64,000 nucleotides of DNA from Dendrophyllia cribrosa (taxonomy: Eukaryota > Cnidaria > Anthozoa > Scleractinia > Dendrophylliidae), in assembly GCA_024195265.1 (NCBI GenBank), contig JAJLRJ010000013.1, positions 5,372,612 to 5,436,611 on the forward strand, read 5' to 3'. Shown in pieces: positions 31,618 to 44,706 of this stretch. The position numbers and the translations under genes are program-made. Position 1 is the first letter of the stretch, and each line of letters starts with the position of its first letter. The notes under the pieces are model-generated. The model did no database searches, was not told the DNA's origin, and was given only the letters and a program-made list of their open reading frames with translations.

Positions 31618-31987
31618 TAGGGAGCTTAAGCAACGACGACGGCAACGCCAAGGAAAACGTCACTTGAAAAAAGGATTTGCGCTATTTTAAACTACTTTGC
31701 AGTTGCTCCAATTTGTTTAGTTTGTCTAATGTGACTGGATTGTCCAGGAGCTGAATTTGAGGGGATGGCTTTTTAGTTCAAATGGAGAAAGGAAAATTAA
31801 CCGTCGTGTGTTCACGTTCTCCAAAAAACCTATAATTTGATCATTTGACGTTGTTGTTTTGCTGGGAACGGCAAAGAAATGTACCAAAATGTAAAACGCA
31901 CGTGCAGAGGCATTGTTTTCGCTCATTAAGCCTATTGTTTTGTGCCGTTCTCGCTGCTGTCGGCGTCGTGGTTGCTTAAGCTCCCTA
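31618..31987. mobile_element. 370-bp MITE
   Basis: Inverted ends TAGGGAGCTTAAGCAACGACG and its complement; interior without coding signal. Confidence 0.8.
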
Positions 31988-32191
31988 CTATCTCATGTAT
32001 TAGCGCGCGCCTGAAGGAACAAATCTTAAGAAACATATAAACGGCTGTTAGTCATTGGGTTAAAAGGAAACTATCCCGGATGAAGGAAGGACCTTGCTTT
32101 ATTATCACCAAATGATGAACGCAAAGAAATATGAACTAAAAAAAAAATAACGACAAAAATACTCAAAATTCTACCAGAATGAGATTATTAA

Positions 32192-32589
32192 AGGGACAGT
32201 GTACCGGATGAAATATCATGTTTTCATGATTATGGCCAGGAGCTTGCTTTAAGCTTACTTTATTATCTTGAAATTGGGAGAAACCATCGCCAAAAGTGAT
32301 AGAAGCAAAGAAATATGAACTAAACGGACAAACGGCTAGAAATAGTCAAAATTTCACGATGGCAAGTTTGATTTATTGACAGGCGGCCTCAAGAAATCGT
32401 ATTACATGAACTGTAATCCACTTCAATCCTTGTAATCCTGCACTTTTTCTCCAAACTACTGCTTTTGTTTTGCTTTATACAATCTTTTTATCCAACTAAG
32501 TTGTACATTTGTTGGAATTTGGCGATTTAACGTGTAAATAAGCTGAGCGAAATTTTGCTATTTCGGCGCCGGGGCGGACAGTGACCCCT
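32192..32589 (-). mobile_element. MITE family B copy (reverse), plus a nested older fragment
   Basis: Starts AGGGACAGTGTACCGG after TTAA (32188-32191) and ends GGACAGTGACCCCT. Body matches 44337-44706 in reverse. A second fragment of the same family lies just before it at about 32095-32185. Confidence 0.75.
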
Positions 32590-34240
32590 TTATGGTGGTT
32601 AATTTCACTTATACGGTGTACTTATCAACACAGTGGATGAAACCAAACTTTCACCCTTATTCTTAAGGTTAAGTTTACGTGAAAGGGTGACACTTATTGT
32701 AATTATTTACTCAGCTAGCAATAGACCCATTATATAAAATAGGACGGAGAGTGAAAGCTAACAGTCATTAAAGCCATGTGGGGTTACTATTTCCAATTTG
32801 TCAAAATCTGCATGGGTATTTTTTCATACGTCCTTTCCATAAAACGTAGTTTTGTGACCCCCATTTGTTTGTATTTCCGACAAGGGTAATCCTTAATATG
32901 GCTGTGGCAGAAGTTTTAAAAAATCTGTATTGGAAAAGATTTTCGCGCGAACCTTTATCGAGTCTCTATACAAGTATTCTGAGGGCCTATTCGACGAAGG
33001 GCATTATCTGAAGTTCTTGGACAGATCCAGGTAAATTGTCAGCAAAGTTTAAAACCACTGAATGTATGTATGTCGGTAGATGAATCGGACTGATTTAATT
33101 ATTCGTTTCCTCAAGGTATATCCAATGAAACCTATACCAAAGATGATCCCGTGGTCACGACATATGATTTTTAATCTGCCGAAAAACGACAATTGCACGC
33201 GGTACCAGCAAGTTACCAAGAAAAACAAAGTTAATAAATTACTTCACGCTTTCGAACTTGTTTGTTTTAGAGATAAACAGACTATTTTTTAGCTTTAAAC
33301 TAAGGCTATAGGCCGATAAAACTCGTAAGCGGATTTTTAATAATCAAAACTGAAACAAAAACTTTTTGTAACGCTTGCGACAAACGAGACGAAAACTTCG
33401 AGGGGTGTCGCTAAGGCGTGTTTTCGAAGTGTCGGGACTATTTTACAGGTCGTGTAGCAATCACGGAAAACCAAGGTGACGGTTAACGGTGTTTATTGCA
33501 TCAAAGAGTTTAGTGACGATCACGATGACGATCGTAAACTGAAATAACAATAACATTATAACGAATCTATCAATCTATACTTGAAATAATGCGTAAGGCA
33601 TGAACAAGAAACGCTTTACGTGCCTACGTCGATAACGTGATTAAAATAACGACGATTAACGTGAATTAACATAAACAAATCAAAAGGCTACGTTAAAACT
33701 ACTCGAGATTCAATGATCGGCTACAAGTTGAACATTTGCGGCTGATTAACAGCCCAAAGACTAAATGTGGGCGTTACTGGCTAAGCGTCTCATTCTTTCA
33801 ATTTCCTCCTTTTGATTCCAAGACAATTAATTGTACTATTGTACAATACCGTACATTAGTGTGCTATATCGCCCAAGGTGGAAAAGTAAACTTAGACAAA
33901 TTAAAACTAAACTACAAAAATCACTTACATATCGGTCCCGCTTGTGCCAAAGGTTTAAAAACGAGCAATAACAAAGGTACTTCTAGTCAAGGCGAAATCT
34001 TGCGAAACTCTCATTTAAAGGGACGCTAACTTAGCTTTTATATGCGCGCGGTGACGCTAAAAGATCCGATTACAAACCAATGGGAAAACAGATAAACATT
34101 GTAACTATGTTCGTAACTAGGCACACAAAAGTAATCGATAACTGATCTAATCAAATTGTTCTTTAGTCTGATATCCTTAACACTTTTTACCTGCGCGAAC
34201 CTTTCCAACAACCTTGTAGATAGCTTAAATGCTTAAGTAA

Positions 34241-36770
34241 GAGTCGATGATGATGAAAAAATATATATTTATATATGAGGTGAAAATAATTAGGTAATTA
34301 ATAAGTTCACAGTGTAAACCGCACGTGGTACAATTCTTAGGGTAGCAAAATAATCGAGATGGACAGTCCTAAAGCACGAAAAACACGAAACGAAACAGCT
34401 AACTTTGTCTTCCCGTTTTTTCGAAACAGTGCGAATGAAATTCTTTGAAGAAATATTATAATTTTCGTAGTTTTATGTTTAATTTGCGCTGCCAATTGTT
34501 TCAGACATTTGGTAGCGAGACAGTTCCACCTTTTGCCAGGAAGTTTATTATTCTCGATCGTTAGAGAGTTTTTCAGAATTCTGGCTAAAATCCTTTTATG
34601 GTTTTCTTTTGAATCACCTTGCCGCTAGCAAGCTTTTAGAATTGTCGCCAGGCTTTTGAATTATCGATGTTTCGCCAGTTTCAGTGTTCGATCATTTAGT
34701 ACTGTCCCAGTCTCGTTCCCAGTGATCCTCGGATCGTGATTGGGAATGGGAAGATTCGCCAAAGACGCCTCTCTCTGGCGCTCGACCCCAATCCTCTACA
34801 AGCTTTCTTTACTCGATAAACGCGCCCTTCAGTAAGGACTGGGGATGAGGCCGTTACTTGTGCGGGTGTATTAGGACATTTTCGAGTTGTTTTTGCCTCG
34901 TTATCAAAGCGAGAGTTGGTGCACAACCTGCCTTAATAACGTATTAACATGATTGATCTTAATCTCGTACTCGTACTCAAATATAAAGTTCACTATATAT
35001 TGTGTGACATTCAAATGAAACCTTCTTGTCAGTACTTTTGCATGAATTAATAGTGCTAACCTCCCAGCAATTTGCGCGCGAAAATTGTAATCGTTGACAG
35101 GAATAAATGAGTTAAAAAGCATCATTTTCGTTATATTATCTCACTGTTTCAGTATATACTAAAACAACTATTCCTCCACTTCGGTGAATAGTTGTTAATT
35201 ATCGCTTGAAGGAGCTCCTTAGAGTATTGAAATAGGAATTGAAGCCTTGATGTCACAATGCCGATCTTAACAAATGTATTGGGCAACTGTTTTGGCGTTA
35301 AGCACTTGTATGTAAACAGTAACAGTATAATTAACGTCAATCTCTAATTTAACTTATGGTCGTCAAACTAGGCACTTGAATTCAGGAGACATTTTAGCAT
35401 AATTTAGACATGATTTAGCAAATTAATTAAGCAAATACCGCTAATACAAGTTTCTTCCTTCCACCGGTCTACCGCGTTAAAAAATTCAATTGAATTTAAT
35501 AACTTGATTTATACACGGTCAACTCATCAGGACTTTTACAAATAACAACTGAAAATATCTACAAAGTCATGTAGTTCTAGTATAAATCATCAAGTAATAA
35601 AGCTTTGCAGCTGGTATAAAGAAGCTTAACAAGCAACAAGGCAACATCGCTTCAAGTGATACTTGTGATCGTTGATGCGAAGTTGAGCATTGGATGAAGG
35701 TGAACCAATACAAAATTACACATTTCTTGCAAACGTTTTCTATTTTGTTTTAATTAGAGAGTTTTTTTAACAAGGCCCCATCGAATATATAAGAGCCAAC
35801 ACTCGCAATCTGATTATAATCAATTTTTTTGCCTCTAAAAGGATAGTTTCATGTAATGGTCTATGCCTGATTCTACACTTTTGTAGCCTCAATCGAATAT
35901 GCCGGACATTACTATCTTCCTCCACTCCCCTTTTCCTTGGATGGGATGCTATGGTCCACCGCTGATTCTCTCCCCTCCTCCCCCCGCCCCGTCAATATTT
36001 TGTTAAGCTTTCTTACTGACTCGCGCTGCCCATTTCATAGACTCAGTTTGTAAGACTCAGTTTATTTATTTATGTACCAATTTATTTATCTCCGTATATT
36101 ATTTGTAATGTGATTTCTTAGTATTTATTTATTTATTTATTTATTACTAAAAGCACCCGCCTCGATTAGCTTGATGCTACCTGCGGGTGCCTATAATTTT
36201 GTAAATTATTTATTTGTTTAACAAAAGATTGAAAAGATTGAAGACTTTCTCTAAGTCGTTCGCTTGTTTTTCCGGTTCCGGTGTGGGAGCACCCGGCGCG
36301 AACGACGAGCTCTCCCTCGCTCGCGCTACGCGCTCCTAAGCTCGGCTTGTGGGCAAGTCTACCCACTTCATTAACGCCATTCCCTTTTTTCTTGTTAAGC
36401 AGGAAAAACTTGAACAGTCACGGAGAAACTGAATTAGTCAAATGTTAGCGATCGTGATTCTCATGCTCATGGTATTTGCGAACTTTAGATCGGACTACGA
36501 GTACGAGCTTGAGTACGAGTACTTTTTAAACCTAGTTCGCGTGCTCTAGATAATCATTTATCAACACAATTTTATACCTAGAGTCTCCTTATCTTCTGTT
36601 CAGCAACAGGAAGAACCGACAGCTTTGGGGACGTGACTGGCTTGAAATTCGGAAGTCGTAGTCGTACTTAATCTTGTACTCGTACTCAAATCTAAAGTTC
36701 ACTATTGTAATACTGGATTATGTAAGTTAATTCGGGTAATACTGAAAAGTACAGTATTATATTTACAATT
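34241..36770. other. No gene recognised
   Basis: A+T-rich sequence with a TTTA microsatellite (about 36121-36147), a small hairpin at 35162-35195 (ACAACTATTC / GAATAGTTGT) and a second one at about 36151-36191 (GCACCCGC / GCGGGTGC). No protein, tRNA or rRNA gene was recognised. Confidence 0.4.
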
Positions 36771-36789
36771 TGTTATGGATGGTCGGGAT

Positions 36790-36940
36790 AGTCACGGATT
36801 TCAACTGAAAAAAACAACAACAAAAACAACAACAATGATGAAAAAAACAACAACAACAAAAACTACTCAAGTAAAGCAGTTGCTAATACAGGCTGAAAGA
36901 ACAACAACAACAACAACAACAACAAACAAAACAGAAACAA
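36790..36940 (+). repeat. ACA-trinucleotide microsatellite cluster
   Basis: Two runs of ACA repeats separated by unique sequence. They create a Thr/Lys-rich open frame that is not a gene. Confidence 0.85.
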
Positions 36941-37115
36941 TACGAACAAACGCTAAAACGGGAATCCAACCCCCGTAACCTTTGGGAATACCGGTGGAAA
37001 CGCTTTAAGTTCAAGTTCAAGTTTATCGTCCTATATTGAAAACAGTTACAGTACATAAATATAACATTTAGTAGCAAGGAAGCCCAAAAGAAACCACTGG
37101 GTTTATAAATAAATA

Positions 37116-37277
37116 GGGGGCCTGGTCGCACTACAGTCTAAAACAAAAATTAGAACGTGCAAAATGACACAAAAACAAAAACATTCCACAAAAAGCGTGT
37201 CCCACTGGAGCGATTTCTTTTGTTTCCTCGATTTTTGCACTGGCTGTTTGTTTTTGACTGTAGTGCGACCAGGCCCT
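37116..37277. mobile_element. MITE family C (GGCCTGGTCGCACTACAG ends), copy 1
   Basis: Inverted ends GGCCTGGTCGCACTACAG; interior AAAACAAAAATTAG. The same end and adjoining interior occur at the acceptors of both Kunitz exons (18565-18607, 23704-23746). Confidence 0.8.
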
Positions 37278-38219
37278 TAGTTCCCTCAAGATATTATAAT
37301 CAACTAATTATTAAAAGAATATAACGTCAGCTCAATGGAAAAGCAACCAACAATAATCATTTATTATATATTATATATAGCTAGGAAGGGAACTTGTAGT
37401 CAGTTTAAACCAATGGGTGGTGAATAAGTGAACAGTCATGTGTATATGAAATGAAGAAGTAAAATTTGGTCGTCAAATGAGTTGATAAAATAAACTGGCC
37501 AACCATGCAAAAATAAAAATCCCTGTCAGTGACAACACACAGTTCTTGATTCGCTCAGAAGAAAGGGCTCACGTTTGAAACGTCAGTGGTGTTTTGGTGG
37601 CCAATTAACATTATCAACTCAGATGATACCACAGGGAAACCAGGCTCACGAACAGACCACTTGAAAGTGGCAAAATATAAGGATTGGTATGGAACTCAAC
37701 CGTTGATTTAGTGGGCTCCCTCTGCTGATACCAATTTATGTCATTGTAAAATTGTTAAAATCTTGTTATGGTTTTAGTGTCAGTTCATCTGAAGTTCGCT
37801 TTATAGCACCTCTCCCATGAACACATTTCGTGTATGAGTGAAGGTACTTAGTTATAATATTAGCGGAACAGCTTTCAGTGACCAAACAAGCACAATATGC
37901 TTTGCATAGCCTCTTTGTGCGATGACGTTGGAGATAAATAGCGTCACAGTGAAAATATTAAAGGATTATTTTACCTAGCTAAGTGAACAATTGACCCTAT
38001 TACCAAAAGTGTGATCAATATGCAATCTAGCTGTTGTTGCAATATAACGGCGCTAAGATAACGATTAGCGACGAGAACTGGTCATCAGCTGTATGATATT
38101 GTCTTGATAAACATCTAAATTCTCACAACTAAAATTGACCCATTATTGCCAAAAGCGGCTAAATCAAGATTCATGAGAACTTTCACTTTTTACAAAACTA
38201 CAAAACAAATGGCATCACT
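37278..38219. other. No gene recognised
   Basis: A+T-rich sequence without recognised coding or repeat structure. Confidence 0.4.
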
Positions 38220-38560
38220 GCTCAGCACTGCTCAGTAGCTTTCATTTGAATGGTCACACTTTAGGATTTCATCCACAGACTTAAAAGTTAGAACCACCTT
38301 GTACAGCATAATAAACAACATCACAGGAAAGTACTGCTCAGTAGCTTTCATTGAATGGTCACACATTAGGATTTCATCCACAGACTCAAAAGGTAGAACC
38401 ACCTTAACACTGATAATGAACAGTACCACAGGAAAGTACTGCTCAGTAGCTTTCATTTGAATGATCACACTTCAGGATTTCATCCACAGACTCAAAAGTT
38501 AGAACCATCTTGTACAGCATAATAAACAGCACCACAGGAAAGTACTGCACGCTTAAAAGG
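38220..38560. repeat. Tandem array, 105-bp unit, about three copies
   Basis: Unit contains CATTTGAATGGTCACAC, TTAGGATTTCATCCACAGA and AGTACTGCTCAGTAGC. Markers at 38261, 38366 and 38471. Same family at 58860-59180; related 88-bp form at 39.7, 46.4, 56.2 and 63.5 kb. Confidence 0.85.
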
Positions 38561-38777
38561 AAAAATATTCCGTCACACTTCATAACTCAAGAACTGACCG
38601 CTCTGACAGTTACCAAGTCAAAAAACAAATCAGTGCATTGTTATCAGTAGAGACAGTTAATTTAAAATTTTAAACTTGTCATGGGATGAGTGAAAGAAAA
38701 ATGATAAAGAAACACGCAAACTGAACGAAATAATCAACATAGCTTTTTAATTTTATTCCTTTTATATTTCTGAATTA

Positions 38778-38940
38778 GGGCCTGGTCGCACTACAGTCAA
38801 AAACAAAAACTAGCCCGTGCAAAAATCGAGAAAAACAAAAGAAACCGCTCCGGTGGGACACGCTTTTTGTGGAATGTTTTTGCTTTTATGTCATTTTGCA
38901 CCGGCTAATTTTTGTTTTTGACTGTAGTATGACCAGGCCC
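38778..38940. mobile_element. MITE family C, copy 2 (163 bp, TA target)
   Basis: Ends GGGCCTGGTCGCACTACAG and CTGTAGTATGACCAGGCCC between TA and TA. Interior includes CAAAAACTAGCCCGTGCAAA, close to the Kunitz acceptor region. Confidence 0.85.
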
Positions 38941-39269
38941 TAAGTGTATAATATATACACGATCGTCTTTTTTTGCATCACTTGTCTACGCATTTTCTGC
39001 ACATTTATATATCTATAAACTTCACTTAATGTAAAAAAGTATCTTTTGGTAATTATAAACAATGTATATATCCGGCCTGATTTGTGTTTTTATCTTCGCT
39101 ATTAATTGCATGATTCTACGTCAGCTGTTATCCCTCAAAAATAATGATTATCTATTAGCAATATCTTAGATTATTTCCATGAACAATAAAAGTATTCTTT
39201 AGCTTGATGGTGCCATTCTTTTGATATCTACTAATGGTTTTTCAGATCGTAATAAACAAGAAATAATAA

Positions 39270-39299
39270 TTGAGAAATACTTTGCAAAGTATTTCTCAA
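39270..39299. repeat. Perfect 30-bp palindrome
   Basis: TTGAGAAATACTTTG followed immediately by its exact inverted complement, no spacer. Confidence 0.9.
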
Positions 39300-39650
39300 G
39301 ACTGCATATTTGAGTTAAACAGTTGTGTACTACTGGCATGAAACCTGACATAGTTATATAATTATTTTCTGATAATTATAACAGCCATTTGTCTCATATA
39401 CATAGAAAATTAATACCCTAATGGGTCCTATTGACTATTCCGCTCCGACTGTGCGTCTTCAGTTTTGATAAAGCGACTAAATTTCAGTGCGACGAAACTG
39501 ACAGATAGAGCTAATGCTCACTTATATGAAGCTATTAGGAAACACGTCATGATCGATTTTCAACTTTTTGAAGATAAAGCGGAACCTGACATTCCTAAGA
39601 GGGTCTGGTTGGGGTTTATATTAATTGATGACTGAGAACTGGCCAAAATG

Positions 39651-39925
39651 TTAACCCTTTAACACCCAAGAGTTCCAAAAAGAGAAATTCAAGAAAAATC
39701 CAAAATTTCATTTTGAAAAATAAATGGGACCAAGCAAAAGTACTGTTGAAGAGGTTTCATTTGAATGGCCACACCATAGGATTTCGCACACAGACTCAAA
39801 AGTTAGAACAAATGGTACCGTGCAAAAGTACTGTTGAAGAGGTTTCATTAAATGGTCACACCATAGGATTTCGTCCACAGACTCAAAAGTTAGAACTAGA
39901 GCACATGCCTCCATAGTTGACTCTG
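39651..39925. repeat. Variable-copy element, two 88-bp units
   Basis: Left end TTAACCCTTTAACACCC, right end GACTCTGGGAGTGA, with two copies of the 88-bp unit (markers 39776, 39863). Same element with one unit at 46285 and 63401. Confidence 0.7.
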
Positions 39926-40555
39926 GGAGTGATTACGGTTTGTCAACTGAAAAATGCAGCGTTTTTTTTAAACTGATTTTGGCCCTCTTTATACCATTTT
40001 TCTCCTCAAAACGGGCAAAGATCTTAAAAAGAAACAAAAACCACCAAATTTCATTTTGCAAAATTAGGAGAAGCAAATTATAAACAGCACCAAATGAAAC
40101 CATTGCTTAAAGCTTGCACTTGAATGACTAGAATTTTGAACTTTGGGGTTAGATCCACAACGGTTCGATTATAGTAGTAAAAGAGTGAAAAGGAAGTTGA
40201 CCATATCCTGAAGCTTTAAGATGTTTTCCGCAAAAAACATTTTTGCATAGTCTTTGGAAACTTTAGCAGTTGAGAATTCAACGGGTTCTATCAATGTATG
40301 CAGCCACACTGATGAAGTCTAGAAACGTCTGTGATTCCGATTTACCATTTCTAGTAGCAGTAAGTGTAACCACAAACACTATTAGTTCCTGCCTCATGCA
40401 GTTATGTACAGGGGAACTGAGCACAATTTAACAAGGCTGTGTATTTCGAACTTAGAATATTTAAAGTAGGCTAAGAAATGTCACGAAATGGCTTTAACGC
40501 AATATAAATATAAAACGTGCGTAGTTTAGGTCAGTGTAGGGTCCTTCCAAGGTTA

Positions 40556-41230
40556 TTAAGTTCTAAATCGCTTGTTTCCCGCTGACAACAAAGAAAGCGC
40601 TTGGACCATTTTCTTGTCTTTAGCGTCCATTGCAATTTCTGCGGGGGTGAGTCCATCCTTTGTGCATGCTTTCAAACTTGCTCCATTCCGTATAAGAAAA
40701 ATCACGGCTCTAATATCGCCTCCACATACGGCCGCATGGAGTGGAGTCCATCCTTCTTTGTCTCTAATGTCCACTGGAACGCCGAACTTCAAAAATACTT
40801 CCAAGCAACCAACTTTTCCTTGAAAGGCTGCCTCGTGCATAGCGGTTCCACCGCTCGCATTTAAGGTGTCCATCATGACATTTCCGGCGCTTAAAATTCC
40901 ATGAAGTAAACGCGAATCGTTGCTCGCAACCGCGGCATCCAAAGCATATGAAGGATGCAAGAATCCTTCGTCGTACAAATAATTGTTCTTAAGTTTGTCG
41001 AGGTGATCAAAGTCGTCTTTGACAGAGTCGATTACAATGGCTGGTGTGTCGCTCTCAGGAAATGTGTGCCTCCTTATAAAATGGTAGTTTTGATTGTACA
41101 ATTTCCCGTTCGGAAATCCAACATTGTTCAAGGAGCCTGATCTTCGTAGCTTTTCTTTCTTTAATCTCTCTGTATAAGATCGCCTTTTGCTTCCAGGCAG
41201 CGCGAGTGAATCAGTCGATGAAACTTCCAT
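40556..41230 (-). CDS. Intronless ankyrin-repeat protein (PPP1R27-like)
   Basis: A complete 224-residue open frame with Met start and TAA stop. Residues 1-90 are basic and low in recognisable structure (SKRRSYTERLKKEKLRR). Ankyrin repeats follow: ALDAAVASNDSRLLHGIL (about 96-113), GTAMHEAAFQGKVGCLEVFLKFG (about 128-150), GWTPLHAAVCGGDIRAVIFLIRNGA (about 160-184) and DGLTPAEIA (about 192-200). The order, with MHEA.. then GWTPLH.A and a degenerate last repeat, resembles protein phosphatase 1 regulatory subunit 27, which binds PP1. No clear RVxF motif was verified, so that function is inference. Single-exon structure may be ancestral or from retroposition. Likely cytoplasmic. Confidence 0.85.
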   Translation of the reverse strand: MEVSSTDSLALPGSKRRSYTERLKKEKLRRSGSLNNVGFPNGKLYNQNYHFIRRHTFPESDTPAIVIDSVKDDFDHLDKLKNNYLYDEGFLHPSYALDAAVASNDSRLLHGILSAGNVMMDTLNASGGTAMHEAAFQGKVGCLEVFLKFGVPVDIRDKEGWTPLHAAVCGGDIRAVIFLIRNGASLKACTKDGLTPAEIAMDAKDKKMVQALSLLSAGNKRFRT

Positions 41231-44200
41231 GTCGCCTGTGTTCTACTGCCCAACTGTCGGTGAACTAAACACGTTTAATAACGAAGCTGTGTCGCTTCAC
41301 TGTCTTTTAACTCACAATTGATTAACAGTTTTCGAGAGGTTCAGCGCGGAAGTATAGAAGACTTGAATTCGGAGTCCAAAACGAATGAACCGTTCTCTCT
41401 CGCTGCAAGCCTCTTATGACACTTTCCGCTAATGACTAATCGCTTTCGGTGTCTCTTCAGCTAAAAATACTCAATTCGAGTGGTGCCTCGTCAGATCGTT
41501 CGTCAATCCACGAACCTCCAAACTCAAGGGTCAATAGATGATTATCAATCAAAGACGTCGGTAATCCTTGTAAATACAGTATAACGCACTTGGCTCAATG
41601 CTAATGTCCCTTCAGGGGGTGTTGATGATATTAGCATACTTACAAAAGAAGACCGATACGTCTTTGTTTCTCTATTCACGTCACGCTGACGAGCTCTTTC
41701 TTAAGAGATTTTCAACTAGTCCTTCTACAAAGAATATCCTCGATATTGGGCGTAAAAAGAGTCGTAAAAGAGCTTTTGTATTGCTAATGGAGTCTCGTGT
41801 GCGAGACTGTTTGTTTTAAGAATACACGAAAATGGCGGGGAGCGTGTCTGTCATATTTGCCTTTGTTTTCTTCAGTATCCTTAGCTCTTGTTCGCTTAAA
41901 AGTGCAAATAGTCTATCTACAATAGTTTGTTTTGTATTGTGAGAATGTTTTCGCTGTGTCTGTCGCTCGTGAAGTTTCAATACCATTAAGTTGGATTTAC
42001 ATCTCTTAGGAATGCAATTAGCTCTCCCGGAACACACTCGCTCTTCAAACATGGTCATTATTTTGCGCTACAAGAGATTAAAATGAAGCAGTTCTTTTGT
42101 TTTACTTGTTTTCGGAGTTTGTGTTAACATGCAACGCTCCGTGGTTTGGTATCTGAAAACACAAAGACAGCCATCGAGCAAATTGTGGATCTACTTTAAA
42201 TTTAATCCGATCACCCATCAAGATACATTAACTCCTGTACATCAACAGTCTGGGCAAGTTTGATACTCTTGTTGGTAATACCTTAAATTAGTTTTTTATT
42301 TATCACAAACATGTTTGATCGCGGTTTACCAAAAAAATAGTACAAAGAACAAAATCTAAAATTATGCAAATGTTTTTCCTTGAAGAATATAGTCCACCAG
42401 TTACAAACAATTCGGTAATATACGCTGACGCGCATGACCTGTGTCATTGCCCAGTTATGATTACGGCTTACCATAATAAACAAGGGTCGCATTTTTCACG
42501 AAATATTTTGGGTGTTATTTTTCCCGTTGTTAAGGCAAACAGATCATTCAAGAATTATCCGTGATGTTTCGAGATCAGAGACTAAGGTTGCCACCTTACT
42601 TTCTCTGTGGTATAGCAAGTTGCATGCTGTTTCAATTATTTTGTTTATTTAACTAAACAATAATCATTCTAGGCGCGTTTTGATTGGATGCCCAAAGCAG
42701 AGGACCCTTTTCCAAAAATTAAGCTGAGTGAAAAATCGATACTAGCACCAGAAAGAGCACCTAGGTCAGCTCTTATTTCACCTGAGAAAAAGTAAGATGA
42801 AAATTGATAAATTTACAGACGTTTCTATAACTGGGGGTAAATTACGCCATACTGATAGCCCTTAGTCATTTCGTGCCTGTAAATTTGTCAATTTTCAGAT
42901 CGTGATCTCCCGAAGAAATTGCAGTATATTGCCTAAAAAATTTGTTATATTTCTATTTAAGCCAAGTTCTTCCGTTCTTTGGGGTATATTTATCCTACAT
43001 GGATTTATTTGAAATTTCCATCGCCATATGGCCAATCACAGTAAAGTTCAACAACGCAATAAGCCAATTAGAACTCGAAACAAGAACATGGCACCGGTGC
43101 CAAGCCGCGGAGCGGGAAAACCTGTGCAAGCCAAGCTATGGTTTGATAAAAGCAAAAAGGTTAAAACGTTTTGACCATCATTAATTATGGTTGGTTCGCC
43201 GATTGGGTAGGAAACTCATTCAAGTTATTTGAACCATTTACAGAGCCCAGTTAGCACAAAACAGTGAGTTAAAAAAACAAAAGCTATTTGGCGTTAAAAT
43301 CGCCAATACGTGAAACCACCGACGTTTTCCGATGACGAATTATAGAGAGGTAAATGAATCGAATATACAATTCAATTAGTTTGCTTAGTCACAATTGTGC
43401 ACTGCTAACTCGTAATTTATCAATGTTAAAGTATATATATATATATATATATACAAAGGTAGATTCTTAATTTTTTAATGGCTAATTTGTTTATCGCACT
43501 TTGTCAAGGATCTCTGCCAGTTTTAATTTAGATCCAAACTTTTAAAACTAATTTAAGAGTTGGCAAACACTCTCTTGAGCTGTAGTTAGTATTACAAAAT
43601 TGGCGGAAATTGCACCACGATATCGCTTATCACGAACTTATATGAACTTTGCTGTAAATGTTTTGTTTATCCACTTAAAACAAACAAAAAAATCTTACTT
43701 ACAAAGTTGTTGTTTTAAAATTTTGCACATATTTCTAATTTTATCGCGAAGGAATAAGTATGAATAATTATAAAACTTAATAAATATCTATTTATTTACT
43801 TCCCGTTTCCACGAATTCTCGCGTTGTCATGAGTCCCTAGCATGTTTTGCGGTCGCCTCTGGGCTAATCAAGCGGCAAATTACCGGCAGTAAACGCCATT
43901 AATCGAACTTAAAATAGATCATCAATTTCCGTTATGGCTGAGTTGTCTTATGACGACATCATTCACTCTCCCCTGGACGTTTACGTCATCGCCTAATCCA
44001 TTGTTTATTGTGAAGATACCATATAAGGTAATGGCGGTTTGTGGGAGATTGCAAAGTTTGACCTACAGGTATAAAAATAGCAAAGGATCTACATTGTAGG
44101 TCACGATATTTTTGTGCCGATTAACACGGCACAGAGTGTACATACAACTATCGGATCAAGTACTGTAGATTGTTTTAGCCGGAGACATGCCGCATTTCCA

Positions 44201-44336
44201 TGGAGTATTTAAGAGTTTTAATAAACGCGACACTTGGCGCGCTATGATTGCTTGAAAGAAGAACAAAACGCTGGAACAAATTACCACTTAATATAAGGGA
44301 ATCATTGTCAGTGGAATTATTTAAGACCAGGCTTAC
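41231..44336. other. No gene recognised
   Basis: Promoter side of the ankyrin gene, then A+T-rich spacer. Short open frames lack domains. A TA microsatellite lies at 43433-43454. Confidence 0.4.
43433..43454. repeat. TA dinucleotide microsatellite
   Basis: Eleven TA units in a row. Confidence 0.9.
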
Positions 44337-44706
44337 AAGGACACTGTCCCGACCAAAACAACGAAAGTTTGCTTACTAAATTATCATGCTATATCACCAA
44401 ATTCCACCAAGTATACCTCTAAATCGGATAAAAATTCTATAGAGAAAAACAGAAGCAGTAGTTTGGAGAAAACGTGCAGGATTTATACAAGGATGGAAGT
44501 GGATTACAGTTCATCGATTTTGATTTGTGACAGGCGGTCAAGAATCAAAGTTATCATTCTGGTGGAATGTTGAGTTTTTTAATCGTAATTTTGTCTTTTT
44601 TGTTCATATTTCTTTGCGTTCACCACTTTTGGCGATTTTTTCTTCCTACAGCAAGCTCCTGGCCATAAACATGAAAACACGATATTTCAGCCGGGCCAGT
44701 GTCCCT
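44337..44706 (+). mobile_element. MITE family B copy (370 bp)
   Basis: Starts AAGGACACTGTCCCGACC and ends GGGCCAGTGTCCCT, flanked by TTAC and TCAA (probably decayed TTAA). Interior carries GTGCAGGATT, GGATTACAGTTCATC and GTGACAGGCGGTC shared with other copies. Confidence 0.8.

Larger units (their letters stand above)
30370..34240. repeat. Decayed duplicate of the modular gene's 5' region, broken by insertions
   Basis: Blocks match 27540-28970 in order: 30370-30470, 30920-31000, 32980-33345, 34190-34240. Near 33155 the match runs through the 5' leader (GTGG.CACGACAT.TTTTAATCTG) but the signal-peptide exon itself is missing. Insertions such as 31618-31987 separate the blocks. Confidence 0.5.

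Noticed and set aside
36775..36978. Thr/Lys-rich open frame
   Set aside because: Product of an ACA microsatellite.
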